Origin: Streptomyces gardneri
Lineage (GTDB): Bacteria; Actinomycetota; Actinomycetes; Streptomycetales; Streptomycetaceae
Length of the DNA stretch: 64,000 bases
Direction of reading: 5' to 3'
NCBI RefSeq assembly: GCF_006539185.1
Contig: NZ_BJMN01000017.1
Location: 1-64,000 of the forward strand
Below, in pieces: positions 8,294-16,328 of this stretch. The translations under genes were made by a program, and so were the position numbers. The notes below the pieces were generated by a model. That model had not been told where the DNA came from. It saw only the letters and a program-made list of their open reading frames with translations, and did not search any database. How positions within the stretch are numbered: the stretch's first letter is position 1; every line of letters starts with the position of its first letter.

Positions 8294-9217
8294 TCACGCG
8301 CGGGGCGGGTTTCCCCGGGGCGTGAGAGCGGCGTTCGGCAGGGCAGGGGCGGGGAGGCGGGCGCCGGGGTAGCCGTGGACGTGCCCGAAGCGCTCGGAGG
8401 CGCGCTCCCATTCCTCCCTGGCCTCGACGATGTCCGCGTGACTGCGGCCGATGAAGTTCCACCACATGACGATCTCCTCGTCGAACGGCGTGCCGCCCAG
8501 GAGGACCGCCCGCGCGCGGTGGTCGGACTCGTTCGTCAGGGTCAGGGTGTCGTGCCCCGTGGGGACGTAGCCGAGCTCGGCCGGGCGCAGCGAGGTGCCG
8601 CCGAGGCGGACGGTTCCCTCGTCGACGAGCAGGCCGTGCTCGAAGGCCGGGTCGACGGGAAGGGCGACCGTGGCACCGGGGGCGAGGAGGAGTTCGGCGC
8701 CGAGGAGGGGCGTGAAGGTGGGGACGGGGGAGGTCTCACCGGCCAGTGAGCCGAGGAACACCCGGAGTTCCGCTTCCTCGAACCGGATCGGCTTCGGGGC
8801 GTGGTGCTGGAAGGCGCGGTCGGCGTGACGGTGTGCGCCGGGCAGTGCCACCCACAGCTGCACCCCGTGGAGGACGGTGGTGCCCGGTGTGGAGACCTCG
8901 GTGTGGCTGATGCCGTGGCCGCCGGTCATGAGGTTCAGTTCCCCGGGCCGTACGAACGCGTGACTGCCCAGGCTGTCGCGGTGCTCGATCTCGCCGCTGA
9001 ACAGCCAGCTCACGGTCTGCAGGCCGGTGTGCGGGTGGGGAGCGACGTCCATTCCGCCGGACTCGGCGACCTCGTCGGGGCCGTAGTGGTCGGCGAAGCA
9101 CCATGCTCCGATCAGCGTCCGGGACCGCTGGGGCAGGGTGCGCCGTACGGTCATGGCGCGCGGGCCGCCCAGCGGGACGTCCCGGGCACTGAGTACCTGC
9201 ACCTCCGTGTCGTCCAT
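8294..9217 (-). CDS. Pirin-family protein
   Basis: 307 residues, bicupin. The N-terminal cupin has the pirin metal ligands: HPHTGLQTVSWLF (two His) and GHGISHTEV (His and Glu). The C-terminal cupin is degenerate, as usual. Pirins bind Fe(II); some act as quercetin 2,3-dioxygenases, others modulate enzymes or transcription. In Streptomyces the family is linked to redox and central carbon metabolism. ATG 9217 follows a GAGAGGGG ribosome site. It is divergent from the AhpD-like gene, with an inverted-repeat operator candidate between them. Confidence 0.9.
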   Translation of the reverse strand: MDDTEVQVLSARDVPLGGPRAMTVRRTLPQRSRTLIGAWCFADHYGPDEVAESGGMDVAPHPHTGLQTVSWLFSGEIEHRDSLGSHAFVRPGELNLMTGGHGISHTEVSTPGTTVLHGVQLWVALPGAHRHADRAFQHHAPKPIRFEEAELRVFLGSLAGETSPVPTFTPLLGAELLLAPGATVALPVDPAFEHGLLVDEGTVRLGGTSLRPAELGYVPTGHDTLTLTNESDHRARAVLLGGTPFDEEIVMWWNFIGRSHADIVEAREEWERASERFGHVHGYPGARLPAPALPNAALTPRGNPPRA

Positions 9218-9251
9218 GCCCGACCCCTCTCGTATCTCGCACATCGAGACT

Positions 9252-9274
9252 ATAGTTTTACTTTCAACAACTAT
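9252..9274. promoter_or_regulatory. Inverted repeat between pirin and AhpD-like genes
   Basis: ATAGTT-N11-AACTAT, in an AT-rich island of otherwise GC-rich DNA, centred between the divergent starts at 9217 and 9331. Size and position fit an operator for a MarR/HxlR/OhrR-type redox regulator controlling both genes. No such regulator is adjacent. Confidence 0.5.
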
Positions 9275-9330
9275 GAATGATCATAGCCCCGAAACCCGTG
9301 ACGCGCACGGGTCGGTCGAAGGAGCGCAGG

Positions 9331-9816
9331 GTGAACGACGTGACAGTGGTTCAGGACGGTCGACGGGTCTACCTCGACAAGCAGACTCCCACGGCCTACC
9401 GGGCCCTGGTGGCGACGGCCGACGCCGTCCGCGCGACCGCCGCCGAGGCGGGCCTCGACCGCGTCCTGGTGGAACTGGTCAACCTCCGCGTCTCGCAGAT
9501 CAACGGCTGCGCCTCCTGCCTCGACGTGCACACCAGGGCGGCGCTCCGCGCCGGGGAGACGACCCGGCGTCTCGGCGTGCTCCCCGCCTGGCGGGACACC
9601 GAGCTCTTCACCCCGCGGGAGCGCGCGGCCCTCGCCCTGGCGGAGGCCACCACCGACCCGGCGGACTCCCTCGCACAGGAGCGGGCCTACGACCTGGCCC
9701 GGGAGGTCCTGAACGACGACGAGATCTCCGCAGTGATCTGGGTGGCGATCACCATCAACGCCTTCAACCGCGTTTCGATCCTCAGCCGGCATCCCGTACG
9801 GGACGTCAGGGCCTGA
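9331..9816 (+). CDS. Carboxymuconolactone decarboxylase / AhpD-like alkylhydroperoxidase
   Basis: 161 residues, all-alpha CMD fold. The catalytic motif is NGCASCLDVHTRAA: a CxxC pair followed three residues later by His, as in AhpD, with VELVNLRVSQ upstream supplying the Glu-containing helix. AhpD-like proteins reduce peroxides or act as thiol antioxidants. GTG 9331 has AAGGAG 6 nt upstream; the longer start at 9277 lacks one. Its stop overlaps the facing DUF1275 gene by 11 bp. Confidence 0.88.
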   Translation: MNDVTVVQDGRRVYLDKQTPTAYRALVATADAVRATAAEAGLDRVLVELVNLRVSQINGCASCLDVHTRAALRAGETTRRLGVLPAWRDTELFTPRERAALALAEATTDPADSLAQERAYDLAREVLNDDEISAVIWVAITINAFNRVSILSRHPVRDVRA

Positions 9817-10582
9817 CCCAGGCCGCGTCGGTGGCCGACAGACGACGCGTGACCAGGACGGCCGCCGCGAGCAGCGCCAGCGCCACCCCAAGGACGAGTG
9901 CCAGGGAGACCCGGAGCAGCAGGGCGCCCACGAGGGCGCCGAGGAGGATCGCCAGGACCGACAGGATCCGACGACCCCGCCGGAGGCCGGCCCCGCCGTC
10001 CGGGGCGGAGTCGTGGGGGGAGCCCGGAGTGGAGTTCGGAGCGGAGTCGGGGGTGGAGTCCGAGGCGAGGCCCGTCAGCGTCTGGGTCACCACGGTCGTG
10101 GTCAGGTCGGGGACACCGAGGCGCCGGACGACCGCGTTTTGCAGCCCCATGGCGAGCCCGAGAAGCACGATCAGGGCGTACCGGGCCGGGTCGGTCGGCC
10201 TGGCGTCCGCCACGACGGCGGTGCCGAGCGCCCCCGCGACGAGCACCGCCTGCCCGCTCATGGCCGAGGCGAGCAGGCGCCCGCTGTGCCCGGCGAACCG
10301 GCAGCCGAAGCGGCCACCGGCCACCGCGCCGACGAGGAACGCCGCCGTCGACACGGCGGTGGCGGGCGCGGAGAGCCCCGCGGTGCCCGCCAGCGCGAAG
10401 CCGAGGAGCACCACGTTGCCGGTCATGTTGGCCACGAAGACCTCCCCGAGCCCGAGGTAGCTCACCGCATCCACCAGCCCGGTCACCACTGTCAGCGTCA
10501 GCAGGAGCGGTGGCAGCGGCCCGTGCCGGTCGCCCCGCGGCGGAACCAGCGAGTGGGCCACGTCGGCCAACAGCTTGCGCAT
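9806..10582 (-). CDS. DUF1275 (YoaK-family) integral membrane protein
   Basis: 258 residues with about six membrane segments. Family marks are LVDAVSYLGLGEVFVANMTGNVV near the N-terminus and GLAMGLQNAVVRRLGVPDLTTTVVTQTLT in the second half. A Ser/Pro/Asp-rich cytoplasmic loop separates the last segments. Function of the family is not established; transport has been proposed. ATG 10582 lies behind AAGGAG; upstream in-frame Met codons lack a ribosome site. Confidence 0.85.
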   Translation of the reverse strand: MRKLLADVAHSLVPPRGDRHGPLPPLLLTLTVVTGLVDAVSYLGLGEVFVANMTGNVVLLGFALAGTAGLSAPATAVSTAAFLVGAVAGGRFGCRFAGHSGRLLASAMSGQAVLVAGALGTAVVADARPTDPARYALIVLLGLAMGLQNAVVRRLGVPDLTTTVVTQTLTGLASDSTPDSAPNSTPGSPHDSAPDGGAGLRRGRRILSVLAILLGALVGALLLRVSLALVLGVALALLAAAVLVTRRLSATDAAWVRP

Positions 10583-10880
10583 CCTCCGGCGCTCCTTCCA
10601 CCACGGAGGGAGCATCACCGATCCGCTCCCGATCCCCCGCGTCGCCACGCCGAGTCATCGGTCGGCGGAGGGCGGCCGTGTCCCTCGGCTAACGAGCTCG
10701 TGCACGGTAAGCGGTGAGATGCCGAAGCCTTTGGTGGGCCTGGTGTTCACTTCTGGCGGTTACGGCGTGAGGAGTGCGCCTTGCGCTGTCGCTCGTGCAA
10801 CTCCTCGTACCATCCCGTCAGCGCCGGCCTCTGGCCCGCCCTCTCCATAGGTTGCGTGATCCACATCATTCGGGGGGATC

Positions 10881-11429
10881 ATGAACTTCACGCGGTATCG
10901 CGGACCGTTGGCCTTCCTGCTGCTGACGGTCGCGGTCGTCCTCGGTGCCGCGGTTGTGGCCGGGCTCGGCTCGGGAGGCGAGGGCGCTCTGGTCCTGTTG
11001 CTCAGGTTCCGCGAGTACGTCCTTCTGCTGGGTTGGCTTGCCCTGGCCGCGGCGACCGGGGCGGTCCTGTTGGGGCTGACGGATTCTTCGCTGCGCACGC
11101 CGCTGGTCACCGTGTTGCTCTTCGTCGGCGTTCCGATGCTGCTTCTTGGTGGCCTCGCCTCCGCAGCGTTCGGTACTGACGAGGAGGTGGAAACGGAGGC
11201 GGCGGCTCCCGGCCGCGGCGACCGCCGGTTCGTGGTGACGGTGGGCGGCTATGTGGACCCCGTCTGGTGCGTCTACGTCCACCAGGGGAACCAGCCTCTG
11301 GAACGCCGCTGGCGTGTCGGCTGCTTCGACGGTGACTCCGAAGACAACGCGCTACGCCAGACCGAGTGGACGACGACTGACCGGATTCGCATGACCACCG
11401 AGGGGGGCACGGTCCACGAGGTGACCTAG
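10881..11429 (+). CDS. Small membrane protein of unknown function
   Basis: 182 residues. Three hydrophobic helices (about 9-30, 38-62, 72-94) are followed by a soluble C-terminal domain with one Cys pair (PVWCVYVHQ, RVGCFDGD) that may face outside and form a disulphide. No family recognised. GGGGGGA lies just before ATG 10881. The 300 bp upstream hold no gene I can see. Confidence 0.65.
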   Translation: MNFTRYRGPLAFLLLTVAVVLGAAVVAGLGSGGEGALVLLLRFREYVLLLGWLALAAATGAVLLGLTDSSLRTPLVTVLLFVGVPMLLLGGLASAAFGTDEEVETEAAAPGRGDRRFVVTVGGYVDPVWCVYVHQGNQPLERRWRVGCFDGDSEDNALRQTEWTTTDRIRMTTEGGTVHEVT

Positions 11430-11617
11430 TAGCTTCCGACCCAGGTCACCGCTGGGTACCGACCCCAGCGACGCACTCGTTCAGAAGCCGTTGTAGTACC
11501 GAGAGGTTCGCTTGGCGGTCGAACGAGGGTTCCCGGTTGGGTGATCTTCCCGTGGTCGGGGCATGAAGGCAGGGGGCCTTCCGAACAACTCGACGACCCG
11601 TAGGGAGGTCTTCGCGA

Positions 11618-12334
11618 TCAGCTCCAGCCGGGGGCTTGTGGTAGGGGCCAGTCGGGCGGGACCGGCAGTGGACGGTCGGACGTGAGCGGGGGGTCGAGCG
11701 CGCGGCCGCTGAGCCAGCCGAGGAGGGCGTGGCCGGAGCCGGTGATGTCGGGGCCGGTCGGGGACAGGGTCCAGGATCGGCCGATGTCGAGGGCTTTGAC
11801 CCGGGCGACGGGGAAGTCGAGTGCGGCGAGCGCCGTGATGGTGTCGTCGAGTGCCCAGGTCACGTACGTGCTGGGCCAGTCGGTGGTGCGGTAGCCGGCG
11901 TTCAGGTCGACGTGGTGCGTTTCGAGTTCGCGCCAGCAGCGGTGGAGGGTGTACCAGGCCGGGTGCCGCCAGCCCGCCAGTGCCGTGACCAGGGTGTCCC
12001 AACGTTCCACGGGCATCGATGTGGCGTCTTCGGCCAGGTGTGCAAGGCGGCTGCGCAGGTCGGTGGCGAGTTCGGCCGCGGGGCGGTCGGCGCCTTCACT
12101 GACAGTACGGGCGAGCGACTTGGCGTCCGTCCTCGGGGCGGGTTCGATACCGGTTCGGGCCACGGCGAGCAACCACCCATAGGCGTCGATGCTGCGGGCC
12201 AGGTGGGTGATGACGTGGCCGCGGGTCCAGCCGGCCAGCGTCGAGGGTGCACGCATCTCCAGGTCGGTCAGCGCGTCGAGGGTGGCGGTGATCCTGGCAC
12301 CGGAGCGGGTGACTTCCTCGATTATGTCGAGCAT
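11618..12334 (-). CDS. Maleylpyruvate isomerase-type, mycothiol-dependent DinB-like enzyme
   Basis: 238 residues. The N-terminal MDMPI domain shows LAGWTRGHVITHLARSIDAYGWLL and the WYTLHRCWRELETHHVDL metal region with its His cluster. The C-terminal half (from about 160) is the smaller alpha/beta domain common in these proteins. Family members use mycothiol, the actinomycete thiol, as cofactor for isomerisation or S-transfer. The start overlaps the end of the MocR gene by 13 bp on the same strand, so the two are translationally coupled. Confidence 0.8.
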   Translation of the reverse strand: MLDIIEEVTRSGARITATLDALTDLEMRAPSTLAGWTRGHVITHLARSIDAYGWLLAVARTGIEPAPRTDAKSLARTVSEGADRPAAELATDLRSRLAHLAEDATSMPVERWDTLVTALAGWRHPAWYTLHRCWRELETHHVDLNAGYRTTDWPSTYVTWALDDTITALAALDFPVARVKALDIGRSWTLSPTGPDITGSGHALLGWLSGRALDPPLTSDRPLPVPPDWPLPQAPGWS

Positions 12335-13800
12335 GTTCGTACCGTAGTGGCGGGGTAGTCGTCGCCGAGCGTCGGGCGGACCTGCGACGCGGGATATCGG
12401 CCCCTCAGCAGGCCTCCGACCGCCGTGATGCCTGCCGTGATGGCGCGTTCACCGACGTTGCCGAACCCCAGGATCAGCTGCACTGGCTCTGTCGCATGCG
12501 AAGAACGGCAGGTGCTCATTCCGTAGAGGCCCACGGATCGGGCGTGGGCGGCGGCGATGAGGTCTTGCTCGTCGGCCGGTCCGTGGAGGTGCGCTACCGC
12601 GTGGAAGCCCGCCGCGAGGCCGGTCACCCTGACCTCGGGGGCATGTTCGGCGAGCGCCGCCACCAGGGTCGTGCGCCGTGCCGCGTAGGTTGTCCGCATC
12701 CGGCGCAGGTGCCGGTCGAAGCGGCCGGACTCGATCATTCTCGCGAGGGCGAGCTGATCGAGTGTGGGCGACCCGCGGTCGTTCAGCTGCTTGTGCTCGA
12801 TGATCAGCTCGGTGAGTGCGGGAGGGCAGAGCATCCACCCGATGCGCAGCGCGGGCGCGAGGGACTTGCTGACGGTGCCTATGGAGATCACGCGGTCGGC
12901 GGCGAGTCCTTGCAGGGCGCCCACCGGCTCCCGGTCGTAGCGGAATTCGGCGTCGTAATCGTCCTCGATGATGACGGCGTCCCGGCTCCTGGCCCACTCG
13001 ATCAGGGCGAGCCGCCGCTCGGGTGCCAGAGCGACACCGGTGGGCCACTGGTGCGCAGGGGTCATGACGACGGCGCGGGCGTCGGTCGCGGCGAGTGCCT
13101 GCACGTCGATGCCGCGCTCGTCGACCGGTACCGGGATCGCCGACAGGCCCGCCCAGGACGCGGCAGAGGAGATCGTGGCCGGTGAGCCGGGGTCCTCGTA
13201 CGCCACCGTACGGACACCTGTCCGGGCCAGGGCGTGCAGGGCCAGACCGAGGCCCTGCGCGTAGCCGGAGCAGATCACGATCCGTTCCGGATCCGCTGCG
13301 GCGGCGCGCACCCGCCGCAGATATCCGGCCATGACCTCGCGCAGAGCCACATTGCCGCGCGGGTCTCCGTAATCAAGCGCCGCCGTCGGCATGGTGCGTG
13401 CCGCCTCGCGCGTGGCCCACAGCCAGTCGGCGAGCGGGAAGCTGCTCAAGTCCGGGACGCCCCACTTGAAGTCGGCCACCAGGCGTGGAGGTGCCGAGGG
13501 CGGTGACGTGGGCGCTGGCGGTGCGCCCGCGCCGGCGGCGACCCGGGTGGCTGAGCCGACGCGTGTCACGAGGTATCCCTCGGCTTGGAGCTGGGCGTAG
13601 CAGTCCTGCACCAGCCCGCGCGACAGCCCGAGCATCCGAGCGAGTTCACGGGAGGACGGCAGCCGTTCGCCGATCTGCAGCCGCCCGGTCCGGATCGCGT
13701 CCCGCAGCCGGAGTTCCAGCTGGGATCGCAGCGGCTCGCCGCTGTCCCGGTCGATGACCAGCAACAGATCGGGTGACAGACCGGACCACTCCAGAGGCAT
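12322..13800 (-). CDS. MocR/PdxR-family regulator (GntR HTH fused to PLP aminotransferase fold)
   Basis: 492 residues. An N-terminal GntR winged helix (SSRELARMLGLSRGLVQDCYAQLQAEGYL) is joined by an Ala/Pro linker to an aminotransferase class I/II domain. DDYDAEFRYDREP and the PLP-lysine region SIGTVSKSLAPALRIGWM are intact, so it should bind PLP. MocR proteins sense amino acids or PLP vitamers and usually control a divergent gene; here that is the MFS exporter at 13847, with only 46 bp between. Normal family length. Confidence 0.9.
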   Translation of the reverse strand: MPLEWSGLSPDLLLVIDRDSGEPLRSQLELRLRDAIRTGRLQIGERLPSSRELARMLGLSRGLVQDCYAQLQAEGYLVTRVGSATRVAAGAGAPPAPTSPPSAPPRLVADFKWGVPDLSSFPLADWLWATREAARTMPTAALDYGDPRGNVALREVMAGYLRRVRAAAADPERIVICSGYAQGLGLALHALARTGVRTVAYEDPGSPATISSAASWAGLSAIPVPVDERGIDVQALAATDARAVVMTPAHQWPTGVALAPERRLALIEWARSRDAVIIEDDYDAEFRYDREPVGALQGLAADRVISIGTVSKSLAPALRIGWMLCPPALTELIIEHKQLNDRGSPTLDQLALARMIESGRFDRHLRRMRTTYAARRTTLVAALAEHAPEVRVTGLAAGFHAVAHLHGPADEQDLIAAAHARSVGLYGMSTCRSSHATEPVQLILGFGNVGERAITAGITAVGGLLRGRYPASQVRPTLGDDYPATTVRTCST

Positions 13801-13811
13801 GGAATTGGATC

Positions 13812-13840
13812 TTACTGGCGATCCGCTTGGCCTTTAGCTT
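13812..13840 (+). promoter_or_regulatory. Promoter of the MFS gene, leaderless transcript likely
   Basis: TTACTG (13812-13817), 17-bp spacer, TAGCTT (13835-13840). A start site 7 bp past the -10 falls on GTG 13847, predicting a leaderless mRNA; no ribosome site precedes that codon. An imperfect dyad GGATC-N8-GATCC overlaps the -35 and is a candidate MocR site. Confidence 0.45.
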
Positions 13841-13846
13841 CGTCGT

Positions 13847-15040
13847 GTGAACAGGATGATCAACTCTCGAGCTGAGGGCGCCGGTTCGCGGCCGCCGCTG
13901 GTGACGCGGCCCCTGCTGCTGCGTTTCGTCTCGGTCATCGGTGCCTCGACGAGCTTCTACCTGCTGTTGTCGGTCGTCCCCCTCTACGCCGAGGTGTGCG
14001 GAGGCGGTTATGCCGCGGGACTGGCCACGGGTGCGCTGATGCTGGCGACGGTCGGAGGCGGGCTGGCCACTCCCCGGTTCGTTGCCCGCTTCGGTTACCG
14101 CCTGGTACTGGTGGCAGGGCTGGTCCTCCTCGGCACGCCCACGCTGGTGCTGACCGCTTCCGGGAGCACGGCTTGGATCACGGCGGTCTGTGTCGTGCGG
14201 GGTCTGGGCTTCGCGTTCACGGTCGTCGCGGGTGGCGCTTTGACGGCGTCGCTGATCCCGCCCGAGCGCCGTGGTGAGGGGCTGGCACTGGTTGGCATCG
14301 TGTCCGGGGTTCCGTCGCTGGTGGCCCTGCCGCTGGGGGTGTGGCTGGTAGGGCACGTGGGGTACGTACCGGTCTGCATTGCTGGCGCAGTGGCCGCGCT
14401 GGCCGCCATCGTCTCGGTGCCGGGCCTGCCGGGCCGGCCGGACAGCGAGCCGACCTCGGGACGGTCGATCGGGGTGCTGGCCGGGTTCCGGACGGCCGCT
14501 CTTCTGCGGCCCGCCGTCGTCTTCTCGGCTACTGCGCTCGCTGCCGGAATCACCGTCACCTTCCTCCCCCTTGCCGTCCCGTCGGCTTCTACCGGAGTCG
14601 TGGCCATGGCCCTGTTCGTCCAGTCCGCGGCGTCAACCGTGGCCCGCTGGGTCGCGGGCCGACACGGCGACCGGAACGGACCGGCCTCACTCGTCCTGCC
14701 CGGCCTTGTTGTCTCCGCCGCAGGAACGCTGCTCACCTCTCTGACCCACAGCCCGGTCGCCGTTGTCGTCGGCGTGGCCCTGTTCGGGGTCGGTTTCGGA
14801 GTCACCCAGAACGCCACGCTGACGCTGATGTACGCGCGTGTCCCCGCGTCTGGCTACGGCACCGTCAGCGCCCTGTGGAACTTCGCCTACGACGCGGGCA
14901 TGGGCGTCGGCGCCGTCGGGTTCGGGGTGCTCGCAGGCCAGACCGGGTACCCATTGGCTTTCACCCTCACCGCCGCGCTGATGCTCACCGCCCTTGCCCC
15001 GGCCTGGCGCGACCGCCTGGCCAACGGCTCCCGTCGATGA
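13847..15040 (+). CDS. MFS transporter (drug/metabolite efflux type)
   Basis: 397 residues, twelve predicted membrane helices, with an A-motif-like ATPRFVARFGYRLV after helix 2 and WVAGRHGDRNGP in the second half. Size and lack of long loops fit a 12-helix exporter. Substrate unknown. Divergent from MocR and followed 134 bp later by a PanE-like reductase on the same strand; MocR control of an exporter is a common arrangement. Start GTG 13847, possibly leaderless; ATG 13856 is an alternative. Confidence 0.85.
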   Translation: MNRMINSRAEGAGSRPPLVTRPLLLRFVSVIGASTSFYLLLSVVPLYAEVCGGGYAAGLATGALMLATVGGGLATPRFVARFGYRLVLVAGLVLLGTPTLVLTASGSTAWITAVCVVRGLGFAFTVVAGGALTASLIPPERRGEGLALVGIVSGVPSLVALPLGVWLVGHVGYVPVCIAGAVAALAAIVSVPGLPGRPDSEPTSGRSIGVLAGFRTAALLRPAVVFSATALAAGITVTFLPLAVPSASTGVVAMALFVQSAASTVARWVAGRHGDRNGPASLVLPGLVVSAAGTLLTSLTHSPVAVVVGVALFGVGFGVTQNATLTLMYARVPASGYGTVSALWNFAYDAGMGVGAVGFGVLAGQTGYPLAFTLTAALMLTALAPAWRDRLANGSRR

Positions 15041-15174
15041 CCGGCGCAACCACACACGGCCGGGGGCCAAGGCTCGACCACCAGCACCTGCCGACGCGAT
15101 CCCGTCGACGAACTGACCGCATTCAGCAACGAGACCGCCCAACGGGCACGGGTCTCCCAAGAACAGGAGCGCAC

Positions 15175-16062
15175 ATGACAACGAACACCGTGACGGTGGC
15201 CATCCTCGGACCGGGCGGTGTCGGTGGCCTGATCGGCGCGCTGCTCGCCCGCGACGGACACCGCGTCGTCTGCCTGGCCGGCGAGGAGACCACCGCCGTG
15301 CTGCGCCGCGAGGGCCTGCGAGTGCAGAGCACGCAGTACGGCGACTTCACCACTCCGGTCGAAGCTGACACCTTGCTGCGCGAACCGGTCGACGTCACCT
15401 TCGTGACCGTCAAGCAGACCGCCCTGCCCGCCGCCCTCGACCGTGTTCCGCCGCAGGTCCTCGGCGACGGTATCGTCGTACCGCTGCTCAACGGACTCGA
15501 CCACCTCGCAGCACTGCGCCGACACTATCCGGCCGGCCAGGTCGTGGCCGGAACCATCAGGGTCGAGGCCACCCGCACCTCGCCCGGACGCATCGCGCAC
15601 ACCAGCCCCTTCACCGCCCTCGAACTGGCCGCCCCGCTCGCCGACCTCGCATCCCACCTTCGGCACGCCGGCCTCGACGTGACCCTGCGCACCGACGAGA
15701 GCACGATGCTCTGGGACAAACTCTCCTTCCTCGCCCCGTTCGCCCTGCTGACCACGCGCTACCAGTCCGCTGTGGGCGCCATCCGCGACGAGCGGCGGTC
15801 CGAGCTGCTTGCCGTACTCGACGAAATCACTGCCGTGGCCCGCGCCGCGGGCACACCGGTGACCGCCGAGGCCGTGCTCTCCTTCTTCGACCGGGCCCCC
15901 GAGATGATGAAGTCCTCGATGCAGCGCGACGCGGAGAACGGCCACCCGATCGAGCTCGACGCCATCGGAGGGGCTGTCCTACGGGCCGCGGCCACTCACA
16001 GGATCGAGACCCCGATTACCGCACGTCTCGTCGCAGAGCTGGTTCCCACAGCAAGTCAGTAG
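15175..16062 (+). CDS. Ketopantoate reductase-family (PanE/ApbA) oxidoreductase
   Basis: 295 residues. The N-terminal Rossmann domain has ILGPGGVGGLIGALLARDGH (NADP binding), then VTVKQTALPAAL and VVPLLNGLDHLAAL; the C-terminal helical domain contains LWDKLSFLAPFALLTT with the catalytic-type Lys and ENGHPIELDAIGG. True PanE makes pantoate for coenzyme A; paralogues reduce other 2-keto acids. Lying behind a MocR-linked exporter rather than with panBC, it is probably a paralogue. ATG 15175 follows AGGAG at 5 nt. Confidence 0.85.
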   Translation: MTTNTVTVAILGPGGVGGLIGALLARDGHRVVCLAGEETTAVLRREGLRVQSTQYGDFTTPVEADTLLREPVDVTFVTVKQTALPAALDRVPPQVLGDGIVVPLLNGLDHLAALRRHYPAGQVVAGTIRVEATRTSPGRIAHTSPFTALELAAPLADLASHLRHAGLDVTLRTDESTMLWDKLSFLAPFALLTTRYQSAVGAIRDERRSELLAVLDEITAVARAAGTPVTAEAVLSFFDRAPEMMKSSMQRDAENGHPIELDAIGGAVLRAAATHRIETPITARLVAELVPTASQ

Positions 16063-16144
16063 CAACACCGGCCCGTACCGACGGCGGCGGGGGCACCTCG
16101 TCAAGTGCCGACAGTCCAAAGCCATACACAACACCCCGGCGTGT

Positions 16145-16267
16145 TCACCGCCCGCTTTCAGGAGACAACGCCCCCGGCTTCTTGTCGCTCACCCACCCGT
16201 CGCGCACCTGGCGGACGCCGTGATCAGCCAGCCAACGCCGCGCTGCCTCCTCGGCTTGCATCTCCAT
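16145..16267 (-). pseudogene. Short fragment of unknown protein
   Basis: A 40-codon frame (MEMQAEEAARRWLADHGVRQ then DGWVSDKKPG) in the 265 bp between the reductase and the phosphatase. Codon use is gene-like but there is no upstream ribosome site and no recognisable family. It may be a tiny gene or the tail of a lost one. Confidence 0.2.
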
Positions 16268-16328
16268 TCGGGAAGTATGAACAAGCCTCGCAAGATCCAA
16301 ACGAAACGGCCCTGGGCGCCACCGATCA

